Positions 25,687 through 34,730 are shown, counted from the first letter of the stretch. The stretch: DNA of 64,000 nt from JBFMFR01 sp040752025 (GCA_040752025.1 JBFMFR010000006.1:124001-188000), one strand, 5' to 3'. Made by a program: numbers and translations. Notes: a model not told the origin generated them from the letters alone.

Positions 25687-26401
25687 GATCCACCGTATCC
25701 GTACGCTCTGGGATATACTTCCCTTCGACCCACGCTTCCCCCTGCGGTCCCACTTCCTTCTTCCACACTGGAACGATCTCTTTCAGGCGATCGATGCCAT
25801 AGCGCGCCGCCTCGAATACACCAGTATCTCGGTGGGCCGCGCTGCACGCCACCAACACCGTTGGCGTGCCTGGATCCAGCCGCCCAATACGCTGGATCAC
25901 CACAACCCCCTGCAAGCTGGGCCAGCGCTGGCGCATCTCGTCTGCCACCTGGCGTAATTTCTCTTCCGCCATCGGTTGGTAAGCCTCGTACTCCAGGTAA
26001 GCTGTCGCGTGCGCATCACCACGCTGCGTCACGCCTCGAACCATCCCGGTAAAGAAGCACGCCGCTCCGCTGGTTGGCAAACTGATCTGACTCAATAGCG
26101 CGTTGATATCGAGTTCCTGCTCGGTAATCGCCACAAACGTAGGGTAATCAGAGTGCACTCCTCCGCTTACTGGCGGGAAGATTGCTACTTCCGCTCCTTC
26201 CGCCAGAACATCTTCGTTGAAGGCGAACTCACGGTTGACAGAAACCAGTGCAGACGACATCAACTCAGCCAGGACCGGGTATTGCACTTGCAAACGTGTT
26301 TTCAGCTCCGCAACGCGCGAACCATCTGGCAGTTCCATCTCAATCGCACGCGCCCCCACCCGATCTCTAAAAGTCGCAAAAAACAGCACCCTGGCCTTCA
26401 T
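25679..26401 (-). CDS. MoaD-MoaE fusion (molybdopterin synthase, MoaX type)
   Basis: 240 residues. Residues 1-81 are the ubiquitin-like small subunit MoaD (MKARVLFFATFRDRVGA, ending PPVSGG with Gly80-Gly81). Residues 82-240 are MoaE (ITEQELDINALLSQI, GAACFFTGMVRG, LEYEAYQPMAEEKL, VVIQRIGRLDPGTPTVLVACSAAHRDTGVFEAARYGIDRLKEIVPVWKKE). Molybdopterin synthase inserts two sulfurs into precursor Z using a thiocarboxylated MoaD C-terminal glycine. In this fusion Gly81 is internal, so proteolytic release would be needed; that is reported for mycobacterial MoaX. The gene abuts moaC and overlaps the threonine synthase gene. Confidence 0.9.
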   Translation of the reverse strand: MKARVLFFATFRDRVGARAIEMELPDGSRVAELKTRLQVQYPVLAELMSSALVSVNREFAFNEDVLAEGAEVAIFPPVSGGVHSDYPTFVAITEQELDINALLSQISLPTSGAACFFTGMVRGVTQRGDAHATAYLEYEAYQPMAEEKLRQVADEMRQRWPSLQGVVVIQRIGRLDPGTPTVLVACSAAHRDTGVFEAARYGIDRLKEIVPVWKKEVGPQGEAWVEGKYIPERTDTVDHG

Positions 26402-26899
26402 TTAGCTCTTCCCATCCAATTCTTCCAAAACCACATCTCCGCTGCGGCCTCCGTGTTTCTCCACCAGGTGGATATTCTGAATGCGCATCGTTTTTTCGGC
26501 CGCTTTGGCCATATCGTAGATCGTCAGCGCCGCCACCGATACCGCAGTCAACGCCTCCATTTCAACACCCGTTTTACCGACAGTGCGCGCTGTTGCTGTG
26601 ATGCGCACGCCCGGCAGATCGTTATCCAGGCTGAGATCGACCTCCACCTGCGTCAGGGGCAGCGGATGGCACAATGGGATCAATTCCGATGTGCGCTTGG
26701 CTCCCATCACGCCCGCCAGCTGCGCCACAGTCAGCACATCGCCTTTCTGGATCGCTCCGGCTCGGACCAGCTCTAATGTCTCCATGCGCATCAGCACTTC
26801 GCCTTTCGCCACCGCCACACGTTCGGTGTCGGGCTTCTGGCCCACATCTACCATGTGGGCCCGGCCAGCTTCGTCCAGGTGAGTCAACTTTGCCATCAT
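26402..26899 (-). CDS. moaC: Cyclic pyranopterin monophosphate synthase MoaC
   Basis: 165 residues, normal length. MoaC forms cyclic pyranopterin monophosphate from the MoaA product in molybdenum/tungsten cofactor synthesis. Seen: AHMVDVGQKPDTERVAVAKGEVLM, MGAKRTSELIPLCHPLPLTQVEVD with the active-site region, and GKTGVEMEALTAVSVAALTIYDMAKA. Two Met codons open the frame; the second (MAKLTHLDE) is equally likely. The next gene, the MoaD-MoaE fusion, begins directly after the stop. No moaA is in view. Confidence 0.95.
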   Translation of the reverse strand: MMAKLTHLDEAGRAHMVDVGQKPDTERVAVAKGEVLMRMETLELVRAGAIQKGDVLTVAQLAGVMGAKRTSELIPLCHPLPLTQVEVDLSLDNDLPGVRITATARTVGKTGVEMEALTAVSVAALTIYDMAKAAEKTMRIQNIHLVEKHGGRSGDVVLEELDGKS

Positions 26900-26949
26900 A
26901 CCGGCCCATTATACTGGATTTGAAGCCAATATCTCAAAATCCACTCCTC

Positions 26950-26978
26950 TTGACAAACGAAATTCCCAATGATAAAAT
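26950..26978 (+). promoter_or_regulatory. Promoter of the ArsR-type regulator/MFS operon
   Basis: TTGACA (26950-26955), a 17-base spacer, and TAAAAT (26973-26978). An AT-rich partial palindrome, TTAAT-N7-ATTAA, lies just downstream within 26984-27000 and is a plausible operator for the encoded regulator. Confidence 0.65.
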
Positions 26979-27025
26979 GATTTTAATCGTTTAAATTAAT
27001 TTCAACGATGATATGGAGTTTTACG

Positions 27026-27676
27026 GTGAAAATTAAACCAAAGGCCTTATTCCAGATCAGGGATATCGAAACGCTAAAAGTTGCTGCCGACCCATTGCGC
27101 AGCCAGATCATCGAAGTTCTCAAGGATCAACCTCAAACGATCAAGCAGGTAGCCGGCAAGCTCGGCCTCACCTCTAGCAATCTATACTATCACTTCAACC
27201 TGCTCGAGAAACACCAACTGATCCGCGTCGTAGAAACACGCATGATTGCCAACCTGACCGAACGCGTCTACCAATCCGTCGCCGAAGAAATCTGTATCGC
27301 TCCAGACCTGCTTTCAACGACCACAGATGAGGGCAAAGACTCGATCCGCACAATGATCGCCAGCACTATCGACGCCACCCGGGAAGACCTGCTGCGCAGC
27401 CTGCATGCTCGTTTCTACCAGATCGATCAGGGCGCGCCGCGCCACCAACGCCGCGTTCTGCTCACTCGCTCGACATGCAACATCCCCGCGTCACGCCTGG
27501 AGGAATTCTACGAGCGCATCGATAACCTGGTTATGGACTTTGAAGCTTGCGAGGCCGACCCCGCCGACTCCACCGCCATGCCATACGCGATGACCATCAT
27601 CTTCTATCCAGGTTTCTATTTCGATGATCAAAGCCAGGATGCCCTCGTCCAGGATAAAGAAAATCAGCAGGAGTAA
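27026..27676 (+). CDS. ArsR/helix-turn-helix transcriptional regulator
   Basis: 216 residues from GTG 27026, with GGAG at 27015-27018; an ATG at 27008 is possible but has no ribosome site. The N-terminal winged helix (LKVAADPLRSQIIEVLKDQPQTIKQVAGKLGLTSSNLYYHFNLLEKHQLIRVV) is of the ArsR type that acts on dimeric operators. The C-terminal 130 residues are helical with no cysteine-rich metal site, so the ligand is probably organic rather than a metal. It is followed 3 bases later by an MFS exporter, the classical layout of a ligand-induced efflux pair. Confidence 0.8.
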   Translation: MKIKPKALFQIRDIETLKVAADPLRSQIIEVLKDQPQTIKQVAGKLGLTSSNLYYHFNLLEKHQLIRVVETRMIANLTERVYQSVAEEICIAPDLLSTTTDEGKDSIRTMIASTIDATREDLLRSLHARFYQIDQGAPRHQRRVLLTRSTCNIPASRLEEFYERIDNLVMDFEACEADPADSTAMPYAMTIIFYPGFYFDDQSQDALVQDKENQQE

Positions 27677-27679
27677 ACC

Positions 27680-29032
27680 ATGACCACAGCCGAGCCATCC
27701 GCCACGCCTGCTGCCTCCGCAGAAGCCACGGTCGCGCCAGGCAGTATGCGCGTCTTTCTCACAATCTGGATCGGGCAGCTTATCTCGATGCTCGGCTCCG
27801 GGCTCACTGGCTTCGCCCTGGGGGTATGGATCTTCGACCAGACCGGCCAGGCCACTCCCTTTGCTTTAACCGTGCTCTTCGGGAGTCTGCCGCGCCTGCT
27901 CCTTCTGCCCCTGGCCGGCTCCCTGGCCGATCGCTGCAACCGGCGTTGGATCATGCTGCTCTCCGACAGCGGTAATGCCCTGGTGACCCTGGTTGTCCTG
28001 CTGGTGCTTAATGTAGGCGACTTGCAAGTCTGGCATATCTACTTGCTGGCGATATTTGGCTCCATCTTTTCTGCTTTCCAGGAACCAGCATACTCGGCTT
28101 CGGTGGTCATGCTGGTGTCCAAGAAAGATCTGGGAAGGGCCAATGGGTTGTTACAGATGGGTCAGGCCCTCGAATCGATCATCACTCCCCTGCTGGCAGG
28201 TGCGCTCTTCGTTATCATCGGCCTGCGCGGCATCATCCTGATTGATTTCGTCACCTACTTCGCCGCCCTATTTACTCTGCTCATTGTGCGCATCCCACAA
28301 CCCAAGGTTGAAGCCGCTGCCAAAGAATCCAAAAATACACTCCTCAGTGATTTTACGTTTGGCTGGAACTATCTTTACAACCGTCCAGGATTGTTCGGCC
28401 TCTTATGGTATTATGCCATGGTCAACTTTTTCCTGAACCTGTCCAGTGTTCTCTCTGGCCCACTGGTGCTCTCCAATCACCCCGCCAGTGTGTTGGGCAT
28501 CGTGCAGACTGCCGCAGGCATCGGCATGCTGGGCGGCAGCATCCTTCTATCGGCCTGGGGCGGGCCTAAAGGGCGTCGTATCCCTGTCGTCATCGGCTTT
28601 ATCGCCCTTGCCATGCTTGGTCCGATCGTCACCGGTTCAGGCGCCCACCCCGCCTTCATCACCGTAGGCTATTTTCTACTGCTGTTCTTTGTCCCCCTGG
28701 CCTCTGGTACCAGCCAGGCCATTTTCCAATCCAAGATCGCCCCCGAGGCGCAGGGACGCGTCTTCGCGGTGCGCTCCATGATCTCTCGTTCGATCATGCC
28801 CATCGCCTTCCTCAGCGCCGGTCCGCTTGCAGACCATGTCTTTGAACCCCTCATGCGCCAGGGCGGTTTGCTGGCAGAGAGCTTCATCGGCTCGCTGCTA
28901 GGCGTTGGCTCCGGGCGCGGCATCGGCCTGCTTTTCATTTTATGCGGTCTGCTTGGCATCTTCGCCAGCTTGCTGGCCTACTTGAATCCCCGCATCCGTC
29001 TGGTTGAGGATGAACTACCTGATGCAATTTAG
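27680..29032 (+). CDS. MFS transporter (MFS_3, drug/siderophore-exporter type)
   Basis: 450 residues with about 12 membrane helices after a 22-residue Ala/Ser/Pro-rich cytoplasmic start. The segments MRVFLTIWIGQLISMLGSG, FGSLPRLLLLPLAGSLADRCNRRWIML (the MFS loop 2-3 motif, here adapted) and APEAQGRVFAVRSMISRSIMPIAFLSAGPLAD are hallmarks of the EntS-like MFS_3 group. Such proteins export small molecules by proton antiport. It shares a transcript with the preceding ArsR-like regulator, which probably controls it. Substrate unknown. It converges on the SNase lipoprotein gene with 13 bases between. Confidence 0.85.
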   Translation: MTTAEPSATPAASAEATVAPGSMRVFLTIWIGQLISMLGSGLTGFALGVWIFDQTGQATPFALTVLFGSLPRLLLLPLAGSLADRCNRRWIMLLSDSGNALVTLVVLLVLNVGDLQVWHIYLLAIFGSIFSAFQEPAYSASVVMLVSKKDLGRANGLLQMGQALESIITPLLAGALFVIIGLRGIILIDFVTYFAALFTLLIVRIPQPKVEAAAKESKNTLLSDFTFGWNYLYNRPGLFGLLWYYAMVNFFLNLSSVLSGPLVLSNHPASVLGIVQTAAGIGMLGGSILLSAWGGPKGRRIPVVIGFIALAMLGPIVTGSGAHPAFITVGYFLLLFFVPLASGTSQAIFQSKIAPEAQGRVFAVRSMISRSIMPIAFLSAGPLADHVFEPLMRQGGLLAESFIGSLLGVGSGRGIGLLFILCGLLGIFASLLAYLNPRIRLVEDELPDAI

Positions 29033-29045
29033 CAAACATTGAAAG

Positions 29046-29978
29046 TCAAGGAGTTGCCGTCTGCGTCAGCGTAGGAGAAGATGTAGGTGTCAGGGTTGTA
29101 GCTGTTGAAATTGTAGATGAGATTGTAACCGTTGAAGACGCTTCAACAGTTTGGGTAACCGTCAACGTCGGTGTTAAAGTTACTGACAAGGTGTGAGTAG
29201 CACTCCCCGTTACGCCTGTCGCGTTTGTCGATGTAATTGTACTGGTGGCTGGTGTTGGTTGAGTAAAAACTATCGTCAGTGGCACAGTAGTCTCAGTCAC
29301 TGGAGCCCACAACCCAATTTCCTGTCCCTGTGCGAATTGCTGTGCCTGCCGGAGAGTCGCCCCACACGCTGCATCCAGGCTGTCATCATAGCGCGCCAGC
29401 CCATGCCGTACCAGTTCAAAGTTGATAAAACGATCCTCCCCCAGCAGTACGTAGCGCAGTAACTGCCCGAACTGGTCGGTATCCTGCTCGTCACGCACCA
29501 GTTTGACCACCTGCCCGAGCAGCATGCTTTTGCTCACCTTTGTGGCTTGCACTGAAGCATCCACGCCCAGGTAGCGCACACTATAGAACCAGCCGCGGAT
29601 ATTCACAACCAGGATGTTGCCATCCTTGACCCACAACACAATGCCGTAATCAACCTGTTCTGTCATCGGCAAGCACATCAAAGGATCCAAATCTGGTGTA
29701 GCACTGGGGGTTGGTGTAGGCGTAGATGTAAATGTGGCGACTTTGGTAGCCGTCCTCGTCGGCACCTCTGCGACTGTGGCCAACGGTGGGATCGGCGTAG
29801 TTGGCGCCACTGGGGCGATTTCCGTTTGAGCAGTCCGCTGAGGAGCAGCTGAAGGTTTTGTCAAATCTACAACTGGCGTGCTGGTTTCACGACCCAGGCG
29901 TTGAGTCTGCACACAGGCCAATAGCGCCATCAGCAAAAAGGCAATACTTGCCAGAAATCGTTTCGAAGAGCTTTCCAT
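29046..29978 (-). CDS. Lipoprotein with a degenerate thermonuclease (SNase) domain
   Basis: 310 residues. A lipoprotein signal (FLLMALLAC, lipidated Cys about residue 22) anchors it outside the cell. A Thr/Pro linker follows, then an SNase fold at residues about 105-205: YGIVLWVKDGNILVV, RYLGVDA, LLGQVVKLVRDEQDTDQFGQLLRYVLLGEDRFINFELVRHGLARY. In staphylococcal nuclease, catalysis needs Arg35, Glu43 and Arg87. Here the Arg of VRYLG is kept, but the VDTPE glutamate position reads VDASVQ and the GR-LAYV arginine is Gln (FGQLLRYV). The domain is therefore likely non-catalytic. The last 85 residues are a Thr/Ser-rich tail. The gene is divergent from ftsY. Confidence 0.75.
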   Translation of the reverse strand: MESSSKRFLASIAFLLMALLACVQTQRLGRETSTPVVDLTKPSAAPQRTAQTEIAPVAPTTPIPPLATVAEVPTRTATKVATFTSTPTPTPSATPDLDPLMCLPMTEQVDYGIVLWVKDGNILVVNIRGWFYSVRYLGVDASVQATKVSKSMLLGQVVKLVRDEQDTDQFGQLLRYVLLGEDRFINFELVRHGLARYDDSLDAACGATLRQAQQFAQGQEIGLWAPVTETTVPLTIVFTQPTPATSTITSTNATGVTGSATHTLSVTLTPTLTVTQTVEASSTVTISSTISTATTLTPTSSPTLTQTATP

Positions 29979-30031
29979 ACATTTGTGAGTATACCCTCAA
30001 ATCGAATAACTTATCAGCTTTGATTCAAATG

Positions 30032-30040
30032 TGGTATCAT
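30032..30040 (+). promoter_or_regulatory. Possible extended -10 promoter of ftsY
   Basis: TGG-TATCAT at 30032-30040 forms an extended -10. The only -35-like hexamer at suitable spacing, TTATCA (30011-30016, spacer 18), is weak. The ftsY ATG is 24 bases downstream. Confidence 0.35.
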
Positions 30041-30063
30041 AGGGCGGTTTGAACGGAGAGACA

Positions 30064-30975
30064 ATGAGTATTTTCGCCAAGTGGAAAGACGGCTTATCAA
30101 AAACCAGCAAGGCAGCCTTTGGTCAGATTGCCAACCTGCTGGGCACCAGCGAAATCTCCCCCGAAATCTGGGATGACCTGGAGGCGCTGCTGGTGCAGGC
30201 AGACCTGGGCATGGACACCACGGATCTGGTGCTCGACGCGCTCGAAAAGCGCGTCGATGAGCAAGGCCTCATTCGGGCCAGCCAACTTCGCAACGCCATG
30301 CGCGAAGAATTGCTGGCTCTCTTGCCGGCGCCTCCTCCCGTGGAATTCCCGGCCCAACCCACAGTAATCCTTGTAGTCGGCGTAAACGGTTCGGGTAAAA
30401 CCACCAGCATCGCCAAGCTGGGGCAGCGTTTCACCCACCAGGGCAAAACTGTGCTGCTTGGCGCTGCAGATACCTTCCGCGCGGCTGCCGTGGACCAAAT
30501 CGAAGTCTGGGCAGAGCGCCTGGGTTTAGAAGTCATCTCCGGGCAGACCGGCGGCGACGCTGGCGCGGTCGCTTATGATACCGTTCGCGCTGGAATTGCT
30601 CGTAATACAGACGTGGTGCTTATCGACACAGCCGGCCGCCTGCACACCCGCTTCAATTTGATGGAAGAACTGAAGAAGGTTCACCGCGTAGTTGGAAAAG
30701 CCATGCCAGGCGCTCCACATGCCGTATGGTTGGTCATGGATGCTACAACTGGGCAGAATGCTCTACAGCAAGCGCGCGCCTTCAAAGATGCCGTAAAAGT
30801 CACCGGCGTCATCCTAGCCAAGCTCGATTCCTCAGCCCGCGGCGGTATGGCCTTCGCCATCCAGCGCGAGTTGGGCTTGCCCATCCTGTTCGCCGGACTG
30901 GGCGAAAAACCCGACGATCTGCAGCCATTCGACCCGCAGGCCTTCGTCGCCGGTATTTTGGGTGAAAACCTGTAG
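30064..30975 (+). CDS. ftsY: Signal recognition particle receptor FtsY
   Basis: 303 residues from ATG 30064, with GGAG at 30055-30058. A short N-terminal part replaces the long acidic domain of enteric FtsY. The NG domain is complete: helical N part (LLGTSEISPEIWDDLEALLVQADLG), G1 GVNGSGKTTSIAKLG, DTFRAAAVDQ, the G3 DTAGR in VLIDTAGRLHT, and the G4-type TKLD replaced in form by LAKLDSSARGGMAF. FtsY receives ribosome-SRP complexes at the membrane. prfB follows 11 bases later, so the two are co-transcribed. Confidence 0.96.
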   Translation: MSIFAKWKDGLSKTSKAAFGQIANLLGTSEISPEIWDDLEALLVQADLGMDTTDLVLDALEKRVDEQGLIRASQLRNAMREELLALLPAPPPVEFPAQPTVILVVGVNGSGKTTSIAKLGQRFTHQGKTVLLGAADTFRAAAVDQIEVWAERLGLEVISGQTGGDAGAVAYDTVRAGIARNTDVVLIDTAGRLHTRFNLMEELKKVHRVVGKAMPGAPHAVWLVMDATTGQNALQQARAFKDAVKVTGVILAKLDSSARGGMAFAIQRELGLPILFAGLGEKPDDLQPFDPQAFVAGILGENL

Positions 30976-30986
30976 GAGTAGTTAAC

Positions 30987-32121
30987 ATGCAAGACCTGAT
31001 CGATCGCTTGAACGAATGCGACAAGCGAACCCGTAACTTACTGGTGCGTCTTTGACTTGGGCGAAAAGGAAACCCAACTGCACAAGCTGCAAACCCAATC
31101 GGAAGACCCGCAACTCTGGAACGACCCCAACCAAGCGAAACGCGTGATGAAAACGATGGCATCTCTGCAAGATGAGGTTGCCAGTTGGAAAACCTTGCAA
31201 TCCAGAATAGCTGATACCCTGGAGCTCTGCCAGCTCGTCAGCGAAACCGACGAGAGCATGCGCACCGATCTGGAAAACGAAGTCAATGCAATCCAGATCG
31301 AAGTCGACCGCCGCGAATTGGGTGTGATCCTCTCCGGCAAATATGATAAAGGCAATGCCCTGCTGGCGATCCATGCTGGTGCAGGCGGCACCGACTCACA
31401 GGATTGGGCAGAGATGCTGCAGCGCATGTACTTGCGCTGGTGTGAATTCCATAACTATCAGACCGAGATTCTCGACCTTACTGAAGGCGAAGAGGCCGGA
31501 ATCAAGAGCACCACCATAGCTGTGGATGGCCCTTACGCGTATGGATACCTGCGTTCGGAGAAAGGTGTACACCGCCTGGTTCGATTGTCGCCTTTCGATG
31601 CAGCCCATCGCCGCCATACCTCCTTCGCCCTGGTAGAGATCCTACCCCAGGTGGAGGAAGACGACGAAATCGAGATCAACTCTAGCGAGCTGCGCATCGA
31701 TACTTACCGCTCAGCAGGCGCCGGTGGACAAAATGTACAGAAAAACGACACCGCCGTGCGTATCACGCATATCCCCACCGGTATCGTTGTCACCTGCCAG
31801 AACGAACGCTCGCAAACACAGAACCGGGAGAATGCCATGCGCGTCCTGCGCGCTCGTCTGTTGGAGATCAAGCGCGAACAGCAAGAAGAGCAGATTGCCG
31901 AACTGCGCGGCGAATACACCAAAGCCGAATGGGGCAGCCAGATTCGCTCCTACGTACTCCATCCTTACCAGATGGTCAAGGATCACCGCACAAACCACGA
32001 AGTCGGCAACGCCCAGGCTGTGCTAAACGGCGACCTGGACAGCCTGATCGAAGCCTATCTACGCCAGGGCATGCCTGAAAGCCAGAGAAACGGCAACGGG
32101 CGCCAGGCCAGCAAACCCTGA
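30987..32121 (+). CDS. prfB: Peptide chain release factor 2 with programmed +1 frameshift
   Basis: Two overlapping frames make one gene: 30987-31052 (22 codons, MQDLIDRLNECDKRTRNLLVRL), then CTT TGA C at 31050-31056, where translation slips +1 past T31053 and continues from GAC at 31054 to the stop at 32119-32121, giving 377 residues. The joined sequence (VRL-DLGEKETQLHKLQ) aligns with other RF2 proteins. Seen: SPF in VRLSPFDAAHRRHTSF for recognising UGA/UAA and AGAGGQNVQKNDTAVRITHIPTG with the catalytic GGQ. In the established mechanism, low RF2 allows slippage at the in-frame UGA, so RF2 controls its own level. The SD-like stimulator is weak here (GGTG at 31043-31046). TAGGAG precedes the start. 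Confidence 0.93.
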
Positions 32122-32144
32122 TCTGCAAGCGCGCTGCACCGGTC

Positions 32145-34661
32145 ATGCTAAGCTCAACCAGGCAGCCAATCTCAAAATTGTTCCTCCGGATCGCATTGAT
32201 CCTAGGCCTGGCCTTCGGCCTGGCAGGTTGTGTCACGATGCAAGATCCGGAGGCCTCGCAAGAATACCGCGCCGACGTTGTCGCCACGCTTGGCAACGCC
32301 AGTGATCGCGTTGGCAGCGACGCCCAACCAGGCCAAACTGTCGGGCAGGTATTCGTATCACAACGCCCGCGCCTGAACGGTGTACAGCTCTGGCTGCGCC
32401 CTGCCAGCTCAACTTTCGATCCCACTGCCACCCTGACCGTTGAACTCTATCCAGCGCCCGGCGCATCCAGCCCACTTGCCAGCCAGCAATTCACTTACGC
32501 TGAGATCGACGAGAATTTCCCGATCTCGGTGCACTTCCCAGTTCAGGACAGTCGAGATAACCGACCCTATTTCTTGCGCTTGCAGGCGGATGGCGCCCTC
32601 CTGCGAATTTACGGGCGCAACCAGGACAGCTATCCAAAAGGACAGCTCTGGGTCGACCAGACTCCCCAAAATGCCGACCTCAGCTTCCGCCTCAGCTACG
32701 ATTACGGCCTGCTGGCGTTCCTGAACGATCTGGCTCGATTTCTGGCTGGCTCCTGGCTGATTCTGCCGTTTCTGCTCATTTTGTGGTTGCCAGGTCGTCT
32801 TCTATTGGGCATCTGGTGGGCCAGGCTCCCGGACAAAAGCAGCCTGCCGTTCGACTGGGGCCAACGCCTGGCCCTATCCATTGGCCTTAGCCTGGCAGTG
32901 ATCCCTCTGATCTTGCTCTGGACCACACGGCTGGGCTTGCATTGGAACCTGACCGGTCTGGTGATTGCAGCACTGCTCCTGGTAGCTTTATATTTATGGC
33001 AAAATCGCTCACATCTTTCTGGTTGGCCGCGACGGCGTCTCACCCTACATCCCGACTTAGTCAACCTGGGGCTCGCGCTCGTGTTCATTCTTTCGCTGGG
33101 TGTGCGCCTGATCATGGTGCGCGATCTGGCCACGCCAGCCTGGGTTGACCCCGTTCACCATGCCCTGATCACTCGCACGATCATGGAAGCTGGCGCCTTC
33201 CCCGAAACCTACCAGCCCTACCTGCCTTCGACTTCGGCCAGCTACCACGCCGGGCTGCACGCCAGCCTGGCTGCTTTCACCGCCCTCACTTCTTTGCCGC
33301 TACAGCGCAGCCTGCTCATCTTCGGACAGGTGCTCAACGCGCTATCTGTATTTGCTGTTTATTTGCTGGCCGCCCATCTCACCCGGGATCGCAAAGCCGC
33401 CCTTCTGGCGGCCTGGTTAGCTGGCCTGTTCACCCCCATGCCAGCATATTACACCTCCTGGGGCCGCTATACCCAGCTTGCCGGCCTGCTCATCCTGCCT
33501 GCAGGTGTCCTCCTGATCGATTATCTGCTGAGTGATTCCAAAACCAGTGAGCCAGCCCTTTTACCGCGCCCGCCCGCCCTGGCGCTGGCCGGCCTGGCTT
33601 TAGGCGGCTTATGGCTCACTCACTACCGCGTGGCGGCCTTCCTGGCTTGCCTGGTGCTTGCTGATCGAGTTACGCGCTTTGTCCGCGACTGGTGGCGAGG
33701 CAGCTACTGGAAAACAGCCATCTCTCACCTGGTGCTCTGGTCTGGATTGGGAGGCTTGGCCCTTTTGCTCACCCTACCCTGGTGGCCTGCTGCACTTGGG
33801 CAACTGTTCACGCCGGTCTTCGCCAACTGGAACCCAACCACTCCCAATCATCTTCCCCTGTTCAGTGATTTCACCTGGAGCTACCTGACTGCCGGTCTAG
33901 GAAAAATCACTTTGATCCTGGCTGCTTTCGGCTTGCGCCTGGCGCAAAATCAGGGGCGTCGTTTTTTCCTGACCATCTTCCTGTGGATCGTGCTGCTCTT
34001 TTCGAGCGCCAACTTGGGCTTTCTGAGGTTACCAGGCCAGGGGCTCATCACCAATGCATCGGTCGAGATCGCCCTTTTTCTGCCCATTTCGATTCTTGGG
34101 GGCTACTTACTGGCAGGAATTATCAACACCGCCGATCTGATCACCCCACCCGGCTGGCATAAACTCGCCTATGCCGCCCTGGCCGCTCTGGCAATCGCCG
34201 CTTCCTGGCATGCGGGGAGCGTGATGCTGCCGGTCCTCAACCCGGTCACCTTGCTGAGCAGGCAGGCCGATCTCACCGCTATCCAATGGCTGGATCAGCA
34301 CCTCCCCCCAGGCGAGCCGGTGCTGATCAACGCTTTCTCCTGGGGATATGGCACCTACGCAGGCAACGATGGCGGATACTGGATCGGTCCGTTGGCTGGG
34401 CATCCAACCATACCGCCCGCAGTGCTTTTCAGTCTGAGCAACACACCCGAAGAAGCCGCCCGCCTGCGCGCCCAATCCCGGCAGGCTTTCGATGCCAGTT
34501 CCGATCCGGAGGCACTGCTGGCCTTCCTGAAATCCCAGGGGGTCCATTACGTTTTCAGCGGCGTACGCGGCGGCCCGCTATCGCCTTCCGCCTTACGAGC
34601 CAGCCCATTTTTCCAGATTCTTTACAATCAGGATGGTGTATGGCTCTTCCAGGTACGATAA
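32145..34661 (+). CDS. Large polytopic membrane protein, GT-C glycosyltransferase-like
   Basis: 838 residues. The start resembles a lipoprotein signal (LILGLAFGLAGCVTM). Then comes a beta-rich extracytoplasmic domain of about 170 residues (VGQVFVSQRPRLNGVQLWLRPA, SFRLSYDY), followed from about residue 190 by some 12 membrane helices. The loop PAWVDPVHHALITRTIMEAG, with its Asp, and YTSWGRYTQLAGLLILPAG resemble positions in GT-C enzymes that use polyprenyl-linked sugars. A C-terminal soluble part ends the chain (WLDQHLPPGEPVLINAFSWGYGTYAGNDGGYWIGPLAG). The function is inferred from topology only; a role in cell-surface glycan assembly is likely. It lies 23 bases after prfB. Confidence 0.55.
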   Translation: MLSSTRQPISKLFLRIALILGLAFGLAGCVTMQDPEASQEYRADVVATLGNASDRVGSDAQPGQTVGQVFVSQRPRLNGVQLWLRPASSTFDPTATLTVELYPAPGASSPLASQQFTYAEIDENFPISVHFPVQDSRDNRPYFLRLQADGALLRIYGRNQDSYPKGQLWVDQTPQNADLSFRLSYDYGLLAFLNDLARFLAGSWLILPFLLILWLPGRLLLGIWWARLPDKSSLPFDWGQRLALSIGLSLAVIPLILLWTTRLGLHWNLTGLVIAALLLVALYLWQNRSHLSGWPRRRLTLHPDLVNLGLALVFILSLGVRLIMVRDLATPAWVDPVHHALITRTIMEAGAFPETYQPYLPSTSASYHAGLHASLAAFTALTSLPLQRSLLIFGQVLNALSVFAVYLLAAHLTRDRKAALLAAWLAGLFTPMPAYYTSWGRYTQLAGLLILPAGVLLIDYLLSDSKTSEPALLPRPPALALAGLALGGLWLTHYRVAAFLACLVLADRVTRFVRDWWRGSYWKTAISHLVLWSGLGGLALLLTLPWWPAALGQLFTPVFANWNPTTPNHLPLFSDFTWSYLTAGLGKITLILAAFGLRLAQNQGRRFFLTIFLWIVLLFSSANLGFLRLPGQGLITNASVEIALFLPISILGGYLLAGIINTADLITPPGWHKLAYAALAALAIAASWHAGSVMLPVLNPVTLLSRQADLTAIQWLDQHLPPGEPVLINAFSWGYGTYAGNDGGYWIGPLAGHPTIPPAVLFSLSNTPEEAARLRAQSRQAFDASSDPEALLAFLKSQGVHYVFSGVRGGPLSPSALRASPFFQILYNQDGVWLFQVR

Positions 34662-34695
34662 TGGCGCCGATCCGGACAAAAATTCGTCAGATATC

Positions 34696-34724
34696 TTGAC
34701 AGACCACATATTAGAACGTATAAT
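34696..34724 (+). promoter_or_regulatory. Consensus promoter of rpmF
   Basis: TTGACA (34696-34701), a 17-base spacer, TATAAT (34719-34724): a perfect sigma-70-type promoter. The predicted start of transcription falls near 34731, at the foot of the leader hairpin. Confidence 0.85.
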
Positions 34725-34730
34725 CGCCCT

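Noticed and set aside
25039..26052. A 337-codon plus-strand open frame opposite threonine synthase and the MoaD-MoaE fusion
   Set aside because: It has no family similarity, and both opposite genes are clear on the minus strand.
31057..32121. prfB as a single frame from TTG 31057
   Set aside because: That frame omits the N-terminal residues; the CTT TGA C joint to the frame starting at 30987 restores the full RF2.
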